The position numbers and the translations under genes are program-made. This document shows, piece by piece, positions 19,966 through 32,774 of a DNA stretch of 64,000 nt (positions are counted from its first letter, which is position 1; each line of letters opens with the position of its first letter). The stretch spans positions 960,001 to 1,024,000 of the forward strand of contig JAGFBZ010000012.1 in the NCBI GenBank assembly GCA_018398805.1, read 5' to 3'. The DNA is from Hirundichthys speculiger (lineage: Eukaryota > Chordata > Actinopteri > Beloniformes > Exocoetidae). The notes beneath the pieces were generated by a model. That model ran no database searches. It saw nothing but the letters and a program-made list of their open reading frames with translations, and had not been told where the DNA came from.

Positions 19966-20400
19966 TTGTTTTTTAGTTTCCTGAATGTACATGAGTTTAC
20001 TTTTTTTTTTATCTAAAGAGGCCTTCAATTCAGGAAGAAAGAAGGACAGTTCAAAGAAAAATGTTTAATGAAAAAGTCAACACCCTTTTTTTGCACTTTT
20101 TAGGTTTTTTCAGGGTTTAATTTTTTACTTTAAGAGGCCTTCAGTTCTTCAGGCATGGACTTGCACTATTATTGATTTCATTCTGAGGTTTCACTTTTGC
20201 TTGATTTGAAATAAAGGCCTTAAGCTTAATTGACTACATGGGACTGCTTTTATTTATGATAAAAGATATGGAATATGTTGGAATATTTCCTGCATTTGAG
20301 GTTGAAATAAAAATTAGTTTCTTTTTCAAAATGCGGGACTTTGGTTCGGACCTTCTACTTAGGCGAAATTTAGTAACCGGACCTCTGTGACTGTTAATTG

Positions 20401-21852
20401 ACCTTTCAGTAAGCACCGCCCCCTCCCTAGTTACTGTTGCTAGGTCGGCAATCTCGCTGCACCTCCATTAAGGACAATGTTATTTTGCCATTTTTCCGAT
20501 GCCTATCAACCATATTTACATTACACTAGAATAACGGCGTGTTGAAATATTGCTACTGGGGACCTGCAACAGTGACTCGAGGTGTCCAGAACGTTTGGAG
20601 GGACATTTTTATTCCCTTTTAACAAGATAAAACAAACAGTGGAAATCTGCAGGCTGTGGTTCAGTCATGTGTCCGTCCACACAATCAACTGAACGTGGGG
20701 AAAGTTACAAAACACGCCTACATTTACTCCAAGGTAAGTTTATTTTGTTTATTAGATGATTGATTTAACCACCGTTTAGTAAAAGTAATATGATTTAGCA
20801 GCAGGGAGGGTGATGAGTGAAAACATCTCTCCGTTAGCATTCCGGCTAACTCGCTAGCCACCTATAAGCCTGCCTCATTGTCTACAAATATATCTGACCC
20901 TGGATATTTATTTTGTTAGGTATAATATGAGGCTAGTGATGTTAACGTCACTTTATTAATTATATTAATACAATGCTGCGACTGTCTGATGTTAACATAG
21001 CTCTGGTGTGGGACAGACCTATGGACCAGAGCTAATGCTAACAGAGAACTCATCACCCTCCTTGCCGCTAAATCATATTACTCACTGTTAAGGCTAATAT
21101 GGAGATGCGACCTGCGTGACTGAGGAGGTGAAATCTCCAGACCACAGATGAGAGTCAACACCAAGCAGAAACCACAACAACACGTCGCAGCTCCAACTGG
21201 ATCCCAGTTTGAGCTCCGACTCATGTGTCGGTAAGAGCTTCTCCTCAAGCAGGAGGCCTCGTGATGCAGATCCGCTCCCTCCCTTTCTTCACTTTAAACA
21301 GCTGCAGGATAATTAGAGTGAGTTTATTTCTTTTCATTTTGGTGTAATCATATAATGAATTCGTACATGAAGGCGGCTCAGGTCCTGCGGCTCTGCTGCA
21401 GGAAATCAAAGCAGAGGAGATGCTGTATGAACTCCTCCCCCTCCCCCTCTCCCCCTCCTCTCGGGACTCCATGATTAGAAGAGGAGAAGCTGGTTTTCCT
21501 ACATTTGCTCCCATGAAGTGAGTATTATCACACTCCTCCTCACAGATCATTAACTTCAGAGGTGAACACTCTCCGTGGGACGCCGCCAGCAGCAGCAGAA
21601 CACGAGACGGAGAAACTTTCAACTCCGCTTTCTCTCTGATTATTTACAAATGTGAAGCCGTAGCCCTTCGGCACGTCCCGGTCCACGTTCAGGGTCGCAC
21701 CCGGGTCCGACCGGTCCCGGTGTTCGTTTCAGATTATTGAGGCCAGAGATGTGCTGTTTGTGTTCTGTGATTAAAGGATGAGAAAGAGGAGATCTCTGAA
21801 GACACATGAGTCAAGAGGAGTTGATCAGAGACGGTCTTCTCAACAAACCATC
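20401..21852. other. Unassigned apart from the inverted repeat
   Basis: Besides the inverted repeat at 20784-21082, no element end or recognisable protein. A 125-codon minus frame (21245-21622) lacks any domain I recognise. Confidence 0.35.
20784..21082. repeat. 35-bp inverted repeat with 229-bp spacer
   Basis: Arms 20784-20818 and 21048-21082 match at 33 of 35 positions; each begins or ends with AGTAATATGATTTAGC or its complement. Similarity continues inward around GTTAGCAT. It could be the core of an unrecognised MITE, but no outer target duplication was found. Confidence 0.8.
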
Positions 21853-21860
21853 TGAAATTA

Positions 21861-23282
21861 CCCTGTAACACCCACATTGCAAATATGCAACAAGCTTTTT
21901 TGAGGGGCAGGGCCAAAAAAGTAAAATTCCATTCCAATATTTTTATGTATATTTTATTACCTGTATGTCCCTCAGTTGTAAATATGCAACAGAATTGCCG
22001 TCATCTGTCTCCTGATCTCAGGACTACAGATTTCAAAATGGCTTCCTTCATGTGAAGCTTGTGCTTGCTCTGGCTCACCGTTTGAGACACCAAAATAACA
22101 TACTTCAAAGAAAGTAATCAAGTAAAATTGAATAAATCTAGTTAAAACAATGTCTTTAGACATCATACATTTTACTATTTAATTTTCCTGAAACAATATT
22201 TTTGTTAGAACCATAGTTATGAAAGTGTTGCAAATATGCAACTAGCCAGCTAATATGTAGCTAGTGTGTGCTGTACAAACTGCACAGAATGATAGCTTAC
22301 ACTGTGCATATAGGTTTGTGCTGAAGATTCTGCTAATCATTTATCATTTAGATAAATAAATCAAAACATATTTATTTTTTTGATTGATTTTGGGCCCAAC
22401 TGAAGCACAATCATTGGCGCTACATGTTCACCTTGCAGTTGCTGTTGATCGTCAATTTTATTTTCTTGCTAAGAATGTAAGCAAAGCCTAGACTTAGTGT
22501 TGTTTATTTCAAATATATACTAGTATAGCTCATAATTGGCTTTTATTTCAGCAATGATGGCATTGTCATGAAAGAAATTCCCAGTTGAAGATGTTCTCCA
22601 GTTTCTTGATAACGGTGATGACGACAGTGAAGTCGAAGCTCTTGTAAACTGCAGAAGCCTGGCAGATGCAGTTTTTGCAATGATGGGTATCCTGACACAG
22701 CTTGTGACAAGTGTGATGTCCAATTATGTTTCAAAGAGAAGCGTGACTGTTACAGGGCCTACCATGCACAGTAATCTAGATAAAGAACATAGGACAGTTG
22801 TTTGGACAGCTAATGTCAAAGGTCACACCATTTCAGAGACCAGTTCATTGTGTTATTGCAACCCAGAACATGTTTGCACTGTTTATTGCAATTTTCTATG
22901 TGCTTTATGTGTACATTTTTATTTAGATTGATTTACGTTACATTTTTATTTATTGACATAATATTTTTTTTGATTTGTTCTTCATTCTTCATTTATGACG
23001 TTTGTGTTTAGCACTTTATATTCAGAATATTCAATGAAGGTCTACTATGTAAATTTCACTATATCTTTTTGCAAAAAGATCTGCAGAGAATGACTTGGAT
23101 TGTCAGAAAAAATTAACCAGGAAAGCCCAGAGTTGCAAATATGCAACATTGCCTAAAATCATCAAGAATGGTCTGATTACAAAAAAATCCACTAAAAATG
23201 GTTTATTCCCACCCAAAAAAGATGCAACATCAGCCCAAATAATTTTTTTCAATGAGTATTCATATGCTTGGGTACTACAGGG
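21861..23282 (+). mobile_element. Internally deleted piggyBac-like transposon
   Basis: 1422 bp with inverted tips CCCTGTAACACCC and GGGTACTACAGGG. TTAA follows the right end (23283-23286). The left has ATTA, one change from TTAA. The motif TTGCAAATATGCAAC recurs near 21877, 21978, 22230 and 23133, probably transposase-binding repeats. It keeps only the two ends of a piggyBac transposase gene. Confidence 0.88.
22578..22774 (+). pseudogene. piggyBac transposase, N- and C-termini only
   Basis: FPVEDVLQFLDNGDDDSEVE (from 22578) is the acidic N-terminal leader of piggyBac proteins. At 22691 a second frame gives PDTACDKCDVQLCFKEKRD, then CYRAYHAQ and a stop at 22772. This is the C-terminal Cys-rich finger that binds terminal repeats. 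The whole DDD catalytic domain between them is deleted and the two pieces are out of frame. If translated separately the finger could still bind DNA, but no transposition chemistry is possible. Confidence 0.87.
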
Positions 23283-23286
23283 TTAA

Positions 23287-23631
23287 AGACAGTTTAGTTC
23301 TGGCGCTGTTCTTCCTAGAATTGGACGTCCAGCCAAGAGGACTCCGAAGACAACACAGCATCCTCAGTGAGGTAAAGAAGAACTCATGAGGACCAGCTGA
23401 AGTCTTGGAGATGTCACTGGAACTTGAAACATCTCTGTTCACGAGACCTCGACAGAGGAAGACGTTGCTCTCCAAGAAAAAATAAATCAATGCTGCGATT
23501 TTGAGGTTTACCCAAGAACAGCCCGACAGCCTGCAGCGCTACTGGGAGGGGATTTCGTGTCCTGATCAGACGCTGATCATCCATTTGAACCTGATGTGTT
23601 TGAGCAGGGACCAGAACGGTCTAGAACTCCT
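23287..23631. other. Unassigned sequence
   Basis: Short gap between piggyBac and the MITE. No feature seen. Confidence 0.35.
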
Positions 23632-23639
23632 GCTAAAGC

Positions 23640-24021
23640 TAGGGCTGTGAAAAAAAATCAATTTGGCAATATATTGTGATTTTCGGCCGCCCAATATAAT
23701 ATCGATTTTTCAGCTCCTAATATCAATTTTTTAGGAAAATAGTTTAATTTTCACATTTAAATTGTTTAAAATTTAAATGTGCAAAAACACTACTAATAAA
23801 CAATAAATAGGTTGTTTTGAAGCAAATAGTTTTGACTCAATTTGTCCTCTGAATGATTAATATCATCTGATGAACATATAGAGTAACTTGATTTTTCATT
23901 AATTTCAATATTAACTGGGTAGAATATCGCAATATATCGCGATATTTTGATAATATTGTATCGTGACCCAAGTATCATGATACATATCGTATTGTGAGGT
24001 CCTTACCAATACTCACCCCTA
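23640..24021 (+). mobile_element. hAT MITE, TAGGGGTG family, copy 3
   Basis: 382 bp, same orientation as copy 1, ends TAGGGCTGTGAAA and ACTCACCCCTA. It has an extra A/T-rich segment of about 55 bp near 23734-23788, containing an AATTTAAAC-type palindrome. Flanking octamers no longer match, so it is older or rearranged compared with copies 1 and 2. Confidence 0.88.
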
Positions 24022-24029
24022 CTCACGGC

Positions 24030-25303
24030 CCAAGTGCAAAAGTACTCTGATCAGTTGCTTTTCTCTGCAAGTGACTTCGTTACGTAGCCTGCTGCTCCCT
24101 TAAACCAGCAGTCCTTTCATGGTCGTGATGGAACAACCAGCCTTAACGAACTTTTGCATTAATGAACCTGAAGAGCTGGGACCAGGGGACGTCCTCAAAC
24201 CTGCCGGCGAGCCTTCAGATCCAATACGAACGCTCTTTCATGAACTCGGCTCTTTCTTGCTTCTCATCTCCAGCTTCCTGTTTCTCTCCACAGAAGGTCA
24301 AAGCCTCTGCAAATGTGATTAATTAAAAAGCATGAGTGCCAATAATTTATCAAAACCCTGAATTTTTTCATATCAGAAAAGAGCAAAAAAGTCTCTGAAA
24401 TGATGTTGATTTAAAAAATGGAAGGCAGTGAAGATAAGAGTGATTTATATTCAGTTTGGAAACACTTTTCAAAAGAATCTCACATGATTGGGCGGACAGT
24501 CAGATAACAGTTTGTCTTTCAGCCGCTCTTCAGTGGTTTGTCAGGCAGAATAAACTTAATCAATTTACGGCGGCAGCGGTTTGAAGTCCGGCGCTGAGAA
24601 CGGGCCTCATTGTGCTGCTCGGAGATCAGAACGTCAGGCTCGCTCTCTGCTCAACACATGGTCTCCGGACTGGATCAGACCAGGTCTGCTGGTCTTTGGG
24701 GACCTGCAGACTCTGATCAGAGCTCTGCCATTCTGGCCATACTTTGGTCTGTCACGGACCTTATTGGTGGATGCTTGAAGGAGATGGTGGTACTGGACTG
24801 GTTCTAGAACCAGCTCACAGCTGGTTCAACTTTGCAACATTTTAAGAACTGATTTTCTGAAATTTTCAGCCATTCTTGGTCCAGAATTTAAAAGCCAGCA
24901 GCGTTAAACCAAGTTTATCTTGTTTTGCCTGAACCGCATCCATCCATCCGTCCATCCATTCGTTCATCATCTATCTTCCTACTCCAGGCCACGGGGGTCT
25001 GCTGGATCCTAACCTACTGGTTAGTGATTAATCCTAATCCTAATCTACTGGGGAAAGGAGGTTTGCACAGATTTCCAGAAACTGCCTTAACTTGTCCCTT
25101 AGCAGCCACCTCAGCCCTCGCCTCTGCACACAAGAGTCAAATACTCACCAGCAGTCTCCTGCTTCTGTATCAACATGGCGGTTAGGTGTGTTACTAGGTT
25201 TCTGCTGCACGTCTTTCCTCCATGCTGTGAGTCTGTGATCAGCAATCAAAGGCCTGTGCTCTCTTTTATTTCTTTGTTTGCACAGATTTAGTGTTGAGAA
25301 AAT
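24030..25303. other. Mostly unassigned; LINE tail scrap
   Basis: CATCCATCCATCCGTCCATC at about 24938-24963 followed by CTTCCTACTCCAGGCC resembles the antisense tail of an RTE/Rex3-type LINE. The rest shows no recognised feature. Confidence 0.4.
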
Positions 25304-26320
25304 AAGTCGAGCCGTACCTGGTAGGTGAGTTGAGTGGTACCCGGTAGATGAGTTGCCTGGTACCCAGTAGGTGAGTTGATCGGTACCCGGTAGCTGAGTT
25401 GAGCAGTACCCGGTAGATGAGTTGACTGTTACCCGGTAGCTGAGTTGAGTTGAGCGGTACCCGGTAGCTGAGTTGACTGGTACCCAGTAGCTGAGGTGAG
25501 CGGTACCCGGTAGCTGAGTTGAGCGGTACCCAGTAGCTGAGTTGACTGGTACCCGGTAGTTGAGGTGAGCTGTACCCGGTTGCTGGGTTGAGCAGTACCC
25601 TGTGGGTGAGTTGACTGGTACCTGGCAGATGAGTTGACTGTTATCCTGTAGCTGAGTTGAGTGGTACCTGGTAGCTGAGTTGACTGGTACCTGGTAGTTG
25701 AGGTGAGCAGTACCCGGTTGCTGAGTTGAGCAGTACCCGGTAGGTGAGTTGACTGCTACCCGGTAGGTGAGTTGACCGCTACCCGGTAGGTGAGTAGAGT
25801 GGTACACGGTAGCTGAGTTGAGAAGTACCCGGTAGATGAGTTGACTGTTACCCGGTAGCTGAGTTGAGCCGTACCCGGTAGCTGAGTTGAGCGGTACCCG
25901 GTAGTTGAGGTGAGCTGTACCCGGTTGCTGGGTTGAGCAGTACCCGGTAGGTGAGTTGACTGGTACCTGGCAGATGAGTTGACTGTTATCCGGTAGCTGA
26001 GTTGAGTGGTACCCGGTAGCTGAGTTGACTGGTACCTGGTAGTTGAGGTGAGCAGTACCCGGTTGCTGAGTTGAGCAGTACCCGGTAGGTGAGTTGACTG
26101 CTACCCGGTAGGTGAGTTGACTGCTACCCGGTAGGTGAGTTGACTGCTACCCGGTAGGTGAGTTGACCGCTCCCCAGTAGGTGGGTTGACTGGTACCCAG
26201 TAGATGAGTTGACTGCTACCCGGTAGCTGAGTCGAGCGGTACCCTGTAGCTGAGTAGAGTGGTACCCGGTAGGTGAGTTGACCGGTACCTAGTAGATGAG
26301 CTGACTGCTACCCGGGAGGG
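25304..26320. repeat. 23-bp minisatellite, about 44 copies
   Basis: Consensus unit starts GTACCCGGTAGCTGAGTTGA and is 23 bp. Units vary at the GCTG/GGTG/GATG and GACTG/GAGCG positions, and one unit near 25440 carries an extra GAGTT. Segments repeat in blocks: a run around 25560-25800 resembles one around 25900-26160, pointing to larger duplications. The minus strand lacks stop codons in most units, giving a long but meaningless frame at 25145-25807. Confidence 0.97.
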
Positions 26321-26836
26321 TAGCAAAAACGTGCAGGCACACGGCCCTTTCACGGATCAGTTTGAGACCCCTGCTCTATACTCTTTCCGGATTCACCAAG
26401 CTGATGTCATATAACCATTATCAACAGACAGCAAAAAGATGCATCTTTACTGCATCTTTGCAATCTAAACTTGAACATTTGGAACAAGATGGAGAAAAAA
26501 AAAATAGCCACAAGCAGCAGTCATCGGGGTCTGAGCAGATTCACAGCAATTCACAGCAAAGAGGAACTGGAAATGTCCAATCGAGATTAAAAAAACAGCA
26601 GCAACGGTGGATCCGACCAGTACAGACGGCTGAAAAAGATTATACACACAAGCCAAAGGACTTCCCCAACATCTATAACTGCCAGGTGAAAGATGTGGCT
26701 GCATTTGATCAGCAGGTGAGTCGAGGCTGCAGGAAAGGTTTGTTGAAATCAATTATATGATCTAAGCCGACTGTTTTTGAAATCCCCCAACAATATTTCC
26801 TCAGTACTTTTAGCTCAGGCCTACATGTTTAATTGA
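26321..26836. other. Unassigned; Gln/Lys-rich 132-codon frame
   Basis: A plus-strand frame at 26362-26760 encodes a polar, Gln/Ser/Lys-rich sequence (HSNSQQRGTGN) with no recognised domain. It begins directly after the minisatellite. Probably non-coding. Confidence 0.2.
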
Positions 26837-26844
26837 GTCTAGAG

Positions 26845-28663
26845 CAGGCCTGGAATTTCATGATTTGAGGGACAAGGCCACTTGGCCGTCAAAGGGGCAT
26901 ATTTTTGAGGGCACAAAGGCCAAATGCCAGGGCAACACGGCCATAATAAAAAAACACAATATGACATGATATGCTAATAAACGGCACAACACAGTTTTTA
27001 AATTCAGAACCTTGGATATTTTTAATAGGCTACCACAACTTTTGGACTTTTATCAAAGGGAAACAAACAACAAAATAGGCAATATCATTGACTTTTATCA
27101 GGTTATTACACAGCCATAAATTTAATTTAAATCGTTATCTGATAATGGGGATGGAGAACCTGTGGTCTTCCTAGGCCCATAAGGAAAAACAGTTGGCCTC
27201 CTTTTGGCAAATTCCTGCACCCCACCATCTTGCCACAGCAGCTTGGGCTAAAATAAGAAGAATCTAACAATTAACTATTGCATGAAAACCTTTTGAAGTA
27301 GGTGTCGTTTTTTGACAGTTTTTTGCTGCATCTTCGAGAGCTCTTTTGCGACTAATCTCGACTCGTTCCCGTCTTGGCATTCTTCTTTCTGAGGAAAAAA
27401 AAGTTTCGAATGAATATGTTAAATATTTTTCAATAATAATATCACGTTTTCATAGCCTATTGCAGCCATTCCCAAACTTCAGAATACCAAGGCCCAATTT
27501 GAAATGTGAAAAATCTCCGCGGCCCACCGAAACCTTTAATCACAACTGTGATCAACATTCAGGACTAGAAGCTACGTTCTGACATTAATGTAAGGGGTCA
27601 ACAAATAAGGTGACACTTGTCATATTAAGTTAGGTTGACAGTAGAATAACACTTAACTGGTTTGTTTTATTACTTCTTAATGTTTTTAAATCATGTCGTT
27701 GATATTTTACAGTAGTTAAAAACATATTTAAAAAAGATCCAGGATTTAAAACATATTTGTTTAATTTTAATGACCTCTCACAGCCCACCTGCAGTCCCAC
27801 GACGGCCCACCAGGGGGCCGCGGCCCACACTTTAAGAATCACTGGCCTAATGAAAGAGTTTAGGTTTCACTTTCACACACCTGAAGTCTCAGAAGTGTAT
27901 CGTGTATAGAACACGGAATGTCGGAGTTTGAATCAATCTATTTTAGCATCGTCATCCTGCCTGTAAGTTGTTGTTGATTCATATGTCAATCGTGAGTTTA
28001 TGTGTTATCTAGTCACAGATGTTTTTTTTTATAATCGAATTCGATTATAAATGGCATCCTGATTTTGGTGATGAAATGAAGACTTAGAAGCAAAGCTTCG
28101 CTGCACACATAGAAGAGAGACAGAGAAGTTGATTTGGCGGGAAAGGGATTATTTGAAGGCTTTAGTTTACGATAAAACAGCTGATTGCAGGAGACCGTTT
28201 ACTTGGGTTGTCTTAGCAACCATAGCTCAGTATTATGATGTATTACGAGTTATAGTCCTGGGACTCAATCTTTAAAGTCCTTAGGCTCAATGACAAGCTA
28301 TTTGATCCAGAAAACAGATGGCCTTTTGAACACTTACCTTTAATGTCGTCTTCGTGGTATCGTTGTGCCGTTTATCCCACAGACAGAACGCTGGTGGAAA
28401 TAGATGCTGTGCGGCCGTAGAGTTATGGATGGATCCCGCAGTAGGACACACCTCCGCTCCGATTGTTTAGCTTTAATACAGGTAGCCGGGCCTACCTATG
28501 GGCACTACGGCACAAACTTGATGATAGCTGAAGGACAGGGAGAGGGCAGGGCACCAAGGCCACAGTGGCCGTTATGCAACCAATTTTCGGAAAGGACATC
28601 ACAGCCAAGAAGAAGGGCTACGACGGCCATGGCTCCCGTGGCGGCCGTGAAATTCCTGCCCTG
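26845..28663. mobile_element. hAT element with nested hAT MITE
   Basis: 1819 bp, ends CAGGCCTGGAATTTCA and TGAAATTCCTGCCCTG. Perfect target duplication GTCTAGAG at 26837-26844 and 28664-28671, which fits the Buster-type preference nnnTAnnn. GGCC-rich subterminal sequence lies on both sides (CAAGGCCACTTGGCC; CCAAGGCCACAGTGGCC). A short minus frame at 27264-27380 (MPRRERVEISRKR) may be a transposase start but is unconfirmed. A second hAT MITE occupies 27463-27844. Confidence 0.9.
27463..27844. mobile_element. hAT MITE nested in larger hAT
   Basis: 382 bp, ends CAGCCATTCCCAAAC and TTTAAGAATCACTG. Target duplication GCCTATTG and GCCTAATG (27455-27462, 27845-27852), 7 of 8 and again nnnTAnnn. The inner sides carry GGCCCA/GGCCCACC motifs. 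No coding sequence. Confidence 0.85.
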
Positions 28664-28671
28664 GTCTAGAG

Positions 28672-29431
28672 TCACTATCATCCATAGTATCAGGAGAGAT
28701 GAGTGACGTCTGTGGTCGTCGTGGTCATATTACCAACCTTCATCTTCAAGTTACCGACTGGGAACCTTTTACTTTCTAATGTTGGTCACCTGATCTGATC
28801 TAAAAACAACTGATCAGTGCTGAATGTTTACTGAATTAAATAAATATGTGATTAGTAAACTGGACTAGGTAGTGATGTCCATCGATGGTCAATAGAGAAT
28901 CATTAATTATAGGCACAGAAATTATTATTTTTACCTTCAACGAAATGTTGGTTCGTCTTTTGAGTTTTTTTGATCTTTGATTGTTTATTTACTCAAATTT
29001 TAGGGAATCTGTGTGGACCCGATCTGCTCTTGCATCCATGAATAACGCATGTTTGTGGCGCTTTAGTGACTTTAATTCCAGCCTGAAAAAGCTCAGTTTA
29101 GTGCAGAATGTAAGTAACTCTCACTCCAGTGAATCTCCTGATGCACTAAATAGCAGAAGGCCTGTAATGACATCATGTGATAGCATCTATGGGTAGGCGA
29201 GGCAAACACTTAAAACTCAGAATAATGTCAGAACGCTATGAAAACTGGCTCTTGAGATACTGACATTTGCAGGTTTTATCACACAAATCCCAAAAAAGTT
29301 GGTTTGATGAATTAAGAATTAAGTGCTAGTTGTCCAGATATGAACCTTATGTTGGTTTTCTAATTGTAGAGTCAGCTAACGATGTTTTAAGATCACTTTA
29401 ATCATCGGAGGTCTTGTTAAAGATTAGAATC
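28672..29431. other. Unassigned sequence
   Basis: No element ends, tandem arrays or domains seen. Confidence 0.35.
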
Positions 29432-29433
29432 TA

Positions 29434-31064
<1,631 letters not shown>

Positions 31065-31066
31065 TA

Positions 31067-32774
31067 TGTAACAATAATAATAACACTATGGCCTCCTATT
31101 GGACCGCTAAAAACGTTCACGATAAGAAAGGATCGACATTTTTAATGAGCTGTAGGTATTCAATCTGAAATGATGTCCACCACAGCTCCTGTCTCGACCT
31201 CCTGGAGGCTCTACAGACCATCTGCAGACCACCTCGCCTTCAGGCTTCTTTTGGTACGTTCGCCCTCTGAGAACATCTCGCAGTCTTGAGCTGCTACTCT
31301 GACGGCGGCTGACGTTTTGGAGTTGGATCAAACCTTTGTGAAGTGGTTTCAGAGACGACATTTAGAAAATGCTTCCCAGACTGCAGACACACATTGGCCT
31401 AATCTGGGCTGCTTTTTACAACACAGGTAATTGTTATGTGGTCCAGGTGTGTCCCAAATGTCATCAGCTGGGCCACATTTGGGTTAAGCCCTGAATTTCA
31501 TAAGCAGGCTTTGGCTTTGGTTATGGCAAGTGTTGATCGAGCCAGACATGGGCCAAAACCCCAAATGACATGCAGATTTGGACCACAGCGGTGGAGCCGT
31601 GGCTTTGTTTAAGCAGCCGCACGCACCCCCTTTTTTAGCATCATGCGATGCTAAAAGCAGGACCAGGGAAAACTGCAGATGTGGGTCGTTTTTGGGCCAA
31701 ACATTCTTTGCTGTCCGGGTTCTCTGCCTTCTGAACAGCAGCCGTGGTCGATCCCGTCTCACAGGTGAGAACAGTAAAACCCAGCAGAAAGAGTTTTACC
31801 CCCGGTTGTGTTCATGACGAGCTCCATGTGGAACTGTTCATGCGTTGAACGCAACTTTAATCATAAAGCTCGTTAACCAAACTTCCATAAAGAAACAGCA
31901 GCTGTGCGGCGTGTTTTGTCTCCGAAACCTCGCTGTGGTTTAGAAAGCTGAAAGTAGAAATATGAAAGCGGTCACAGATCTAACAACAGGCTAAATGTGA
32001 AGGCAGGGAGGGAAAGCTCAGTGCAGTCAGAGAGAAAAATGAGTGTGACATTAGAAGTTAGCCTGACAGGACAGCAGCAGCCGCCAGGAGACCAGGGTTT
32101 AGCTGCCGCTGTCATGTGGAGATTATCCATCATGCGTCCGAGTGGAAGGAAACTCTGTGCTGTGCGGAAGTCCACAATGAGGATCAGAATGAGTCCTGCT
32201 CTCTGCGGACCTCTTCTGGATTCGGCTCAACATTTATCTTGAGCAGACAAACGTCTGGCCGACAAAAGCCTTTAAATGTCGCTGGGCGACCCGGTCAGAG
32301 CTGAAACAAGGACTTCAAAACCAGCAGCCACGAAGGGCGCAGGACTTCATCTCCTTCTATCAGAAAACGCAGAAAAACTGCCTCCCTCTGATGCTGGTCT
32401 CTGAGCTGAGCTAGGCTAAGCTAAGCTAGCTCTGCATGCATGGAGCTGGAGGGCTGCAGCAGATCACGGATAATCCGTGGTCCGCATGGATCTGTCCTTG
32501 ATTTGTGGAACGTCACGTTAGCTGGATATCGCTTTTACTGACTAAAGAAAAGGAAAAAAGTAAAGTTTGGTGCAGCGTGTGGATAGCGGATGCTCAGACA
32601 GAGAGCGCTAGCAGAAGGAGCCTCTTCAGTCTTTGAACTCACCAGAACAAGAGCGCTTGCTTCCCTGTTAATGACAGACCACATCCAACCACCACATTGA
32701 TACATTTTCGGGAGCTTCACACCTGTTGATTCTGTACGAGGCCTGTCGTCATCAGTTCAGTGTGTCACCTGACT
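31067..32774. other. Mostly unassigned; GGGCCACATTTGGG-type repeat
   Basis: At 31440-31700 GGGCCACATTTGGG and GGGCCAAA motifs recur in a pattern common to dispersed fish repeats, without definable ends. The remainder has no recognised feature. Confidence 0.35.

Larger units (their letters stand above)
18683..20400 (+). mobile_element. hAT relic hosting a Tigger-like MITE
   Basis: The left end near 18683 reads CGGGGGTCACGCAACAG followed by CCGGTCCG/CGGACC subterminal motifs. Related GGACC motifs recur at 20345-20390, suggesting the right end there, but no target duplication was found and the right boundary is approximate. It contains a BED-finger transposase start (19790-19965). A mariner/Tigger-type MITE at 18768-19435 split its 5' side. 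Confidence 0.6.

Noticed and set aside
25145..25807. 220-codon frame with repeating peptide motifs
   Set aside because: It is the stop-free complement of a 23-bp minisatellite; period and boundaries follow the DNA repeat, not a protein.
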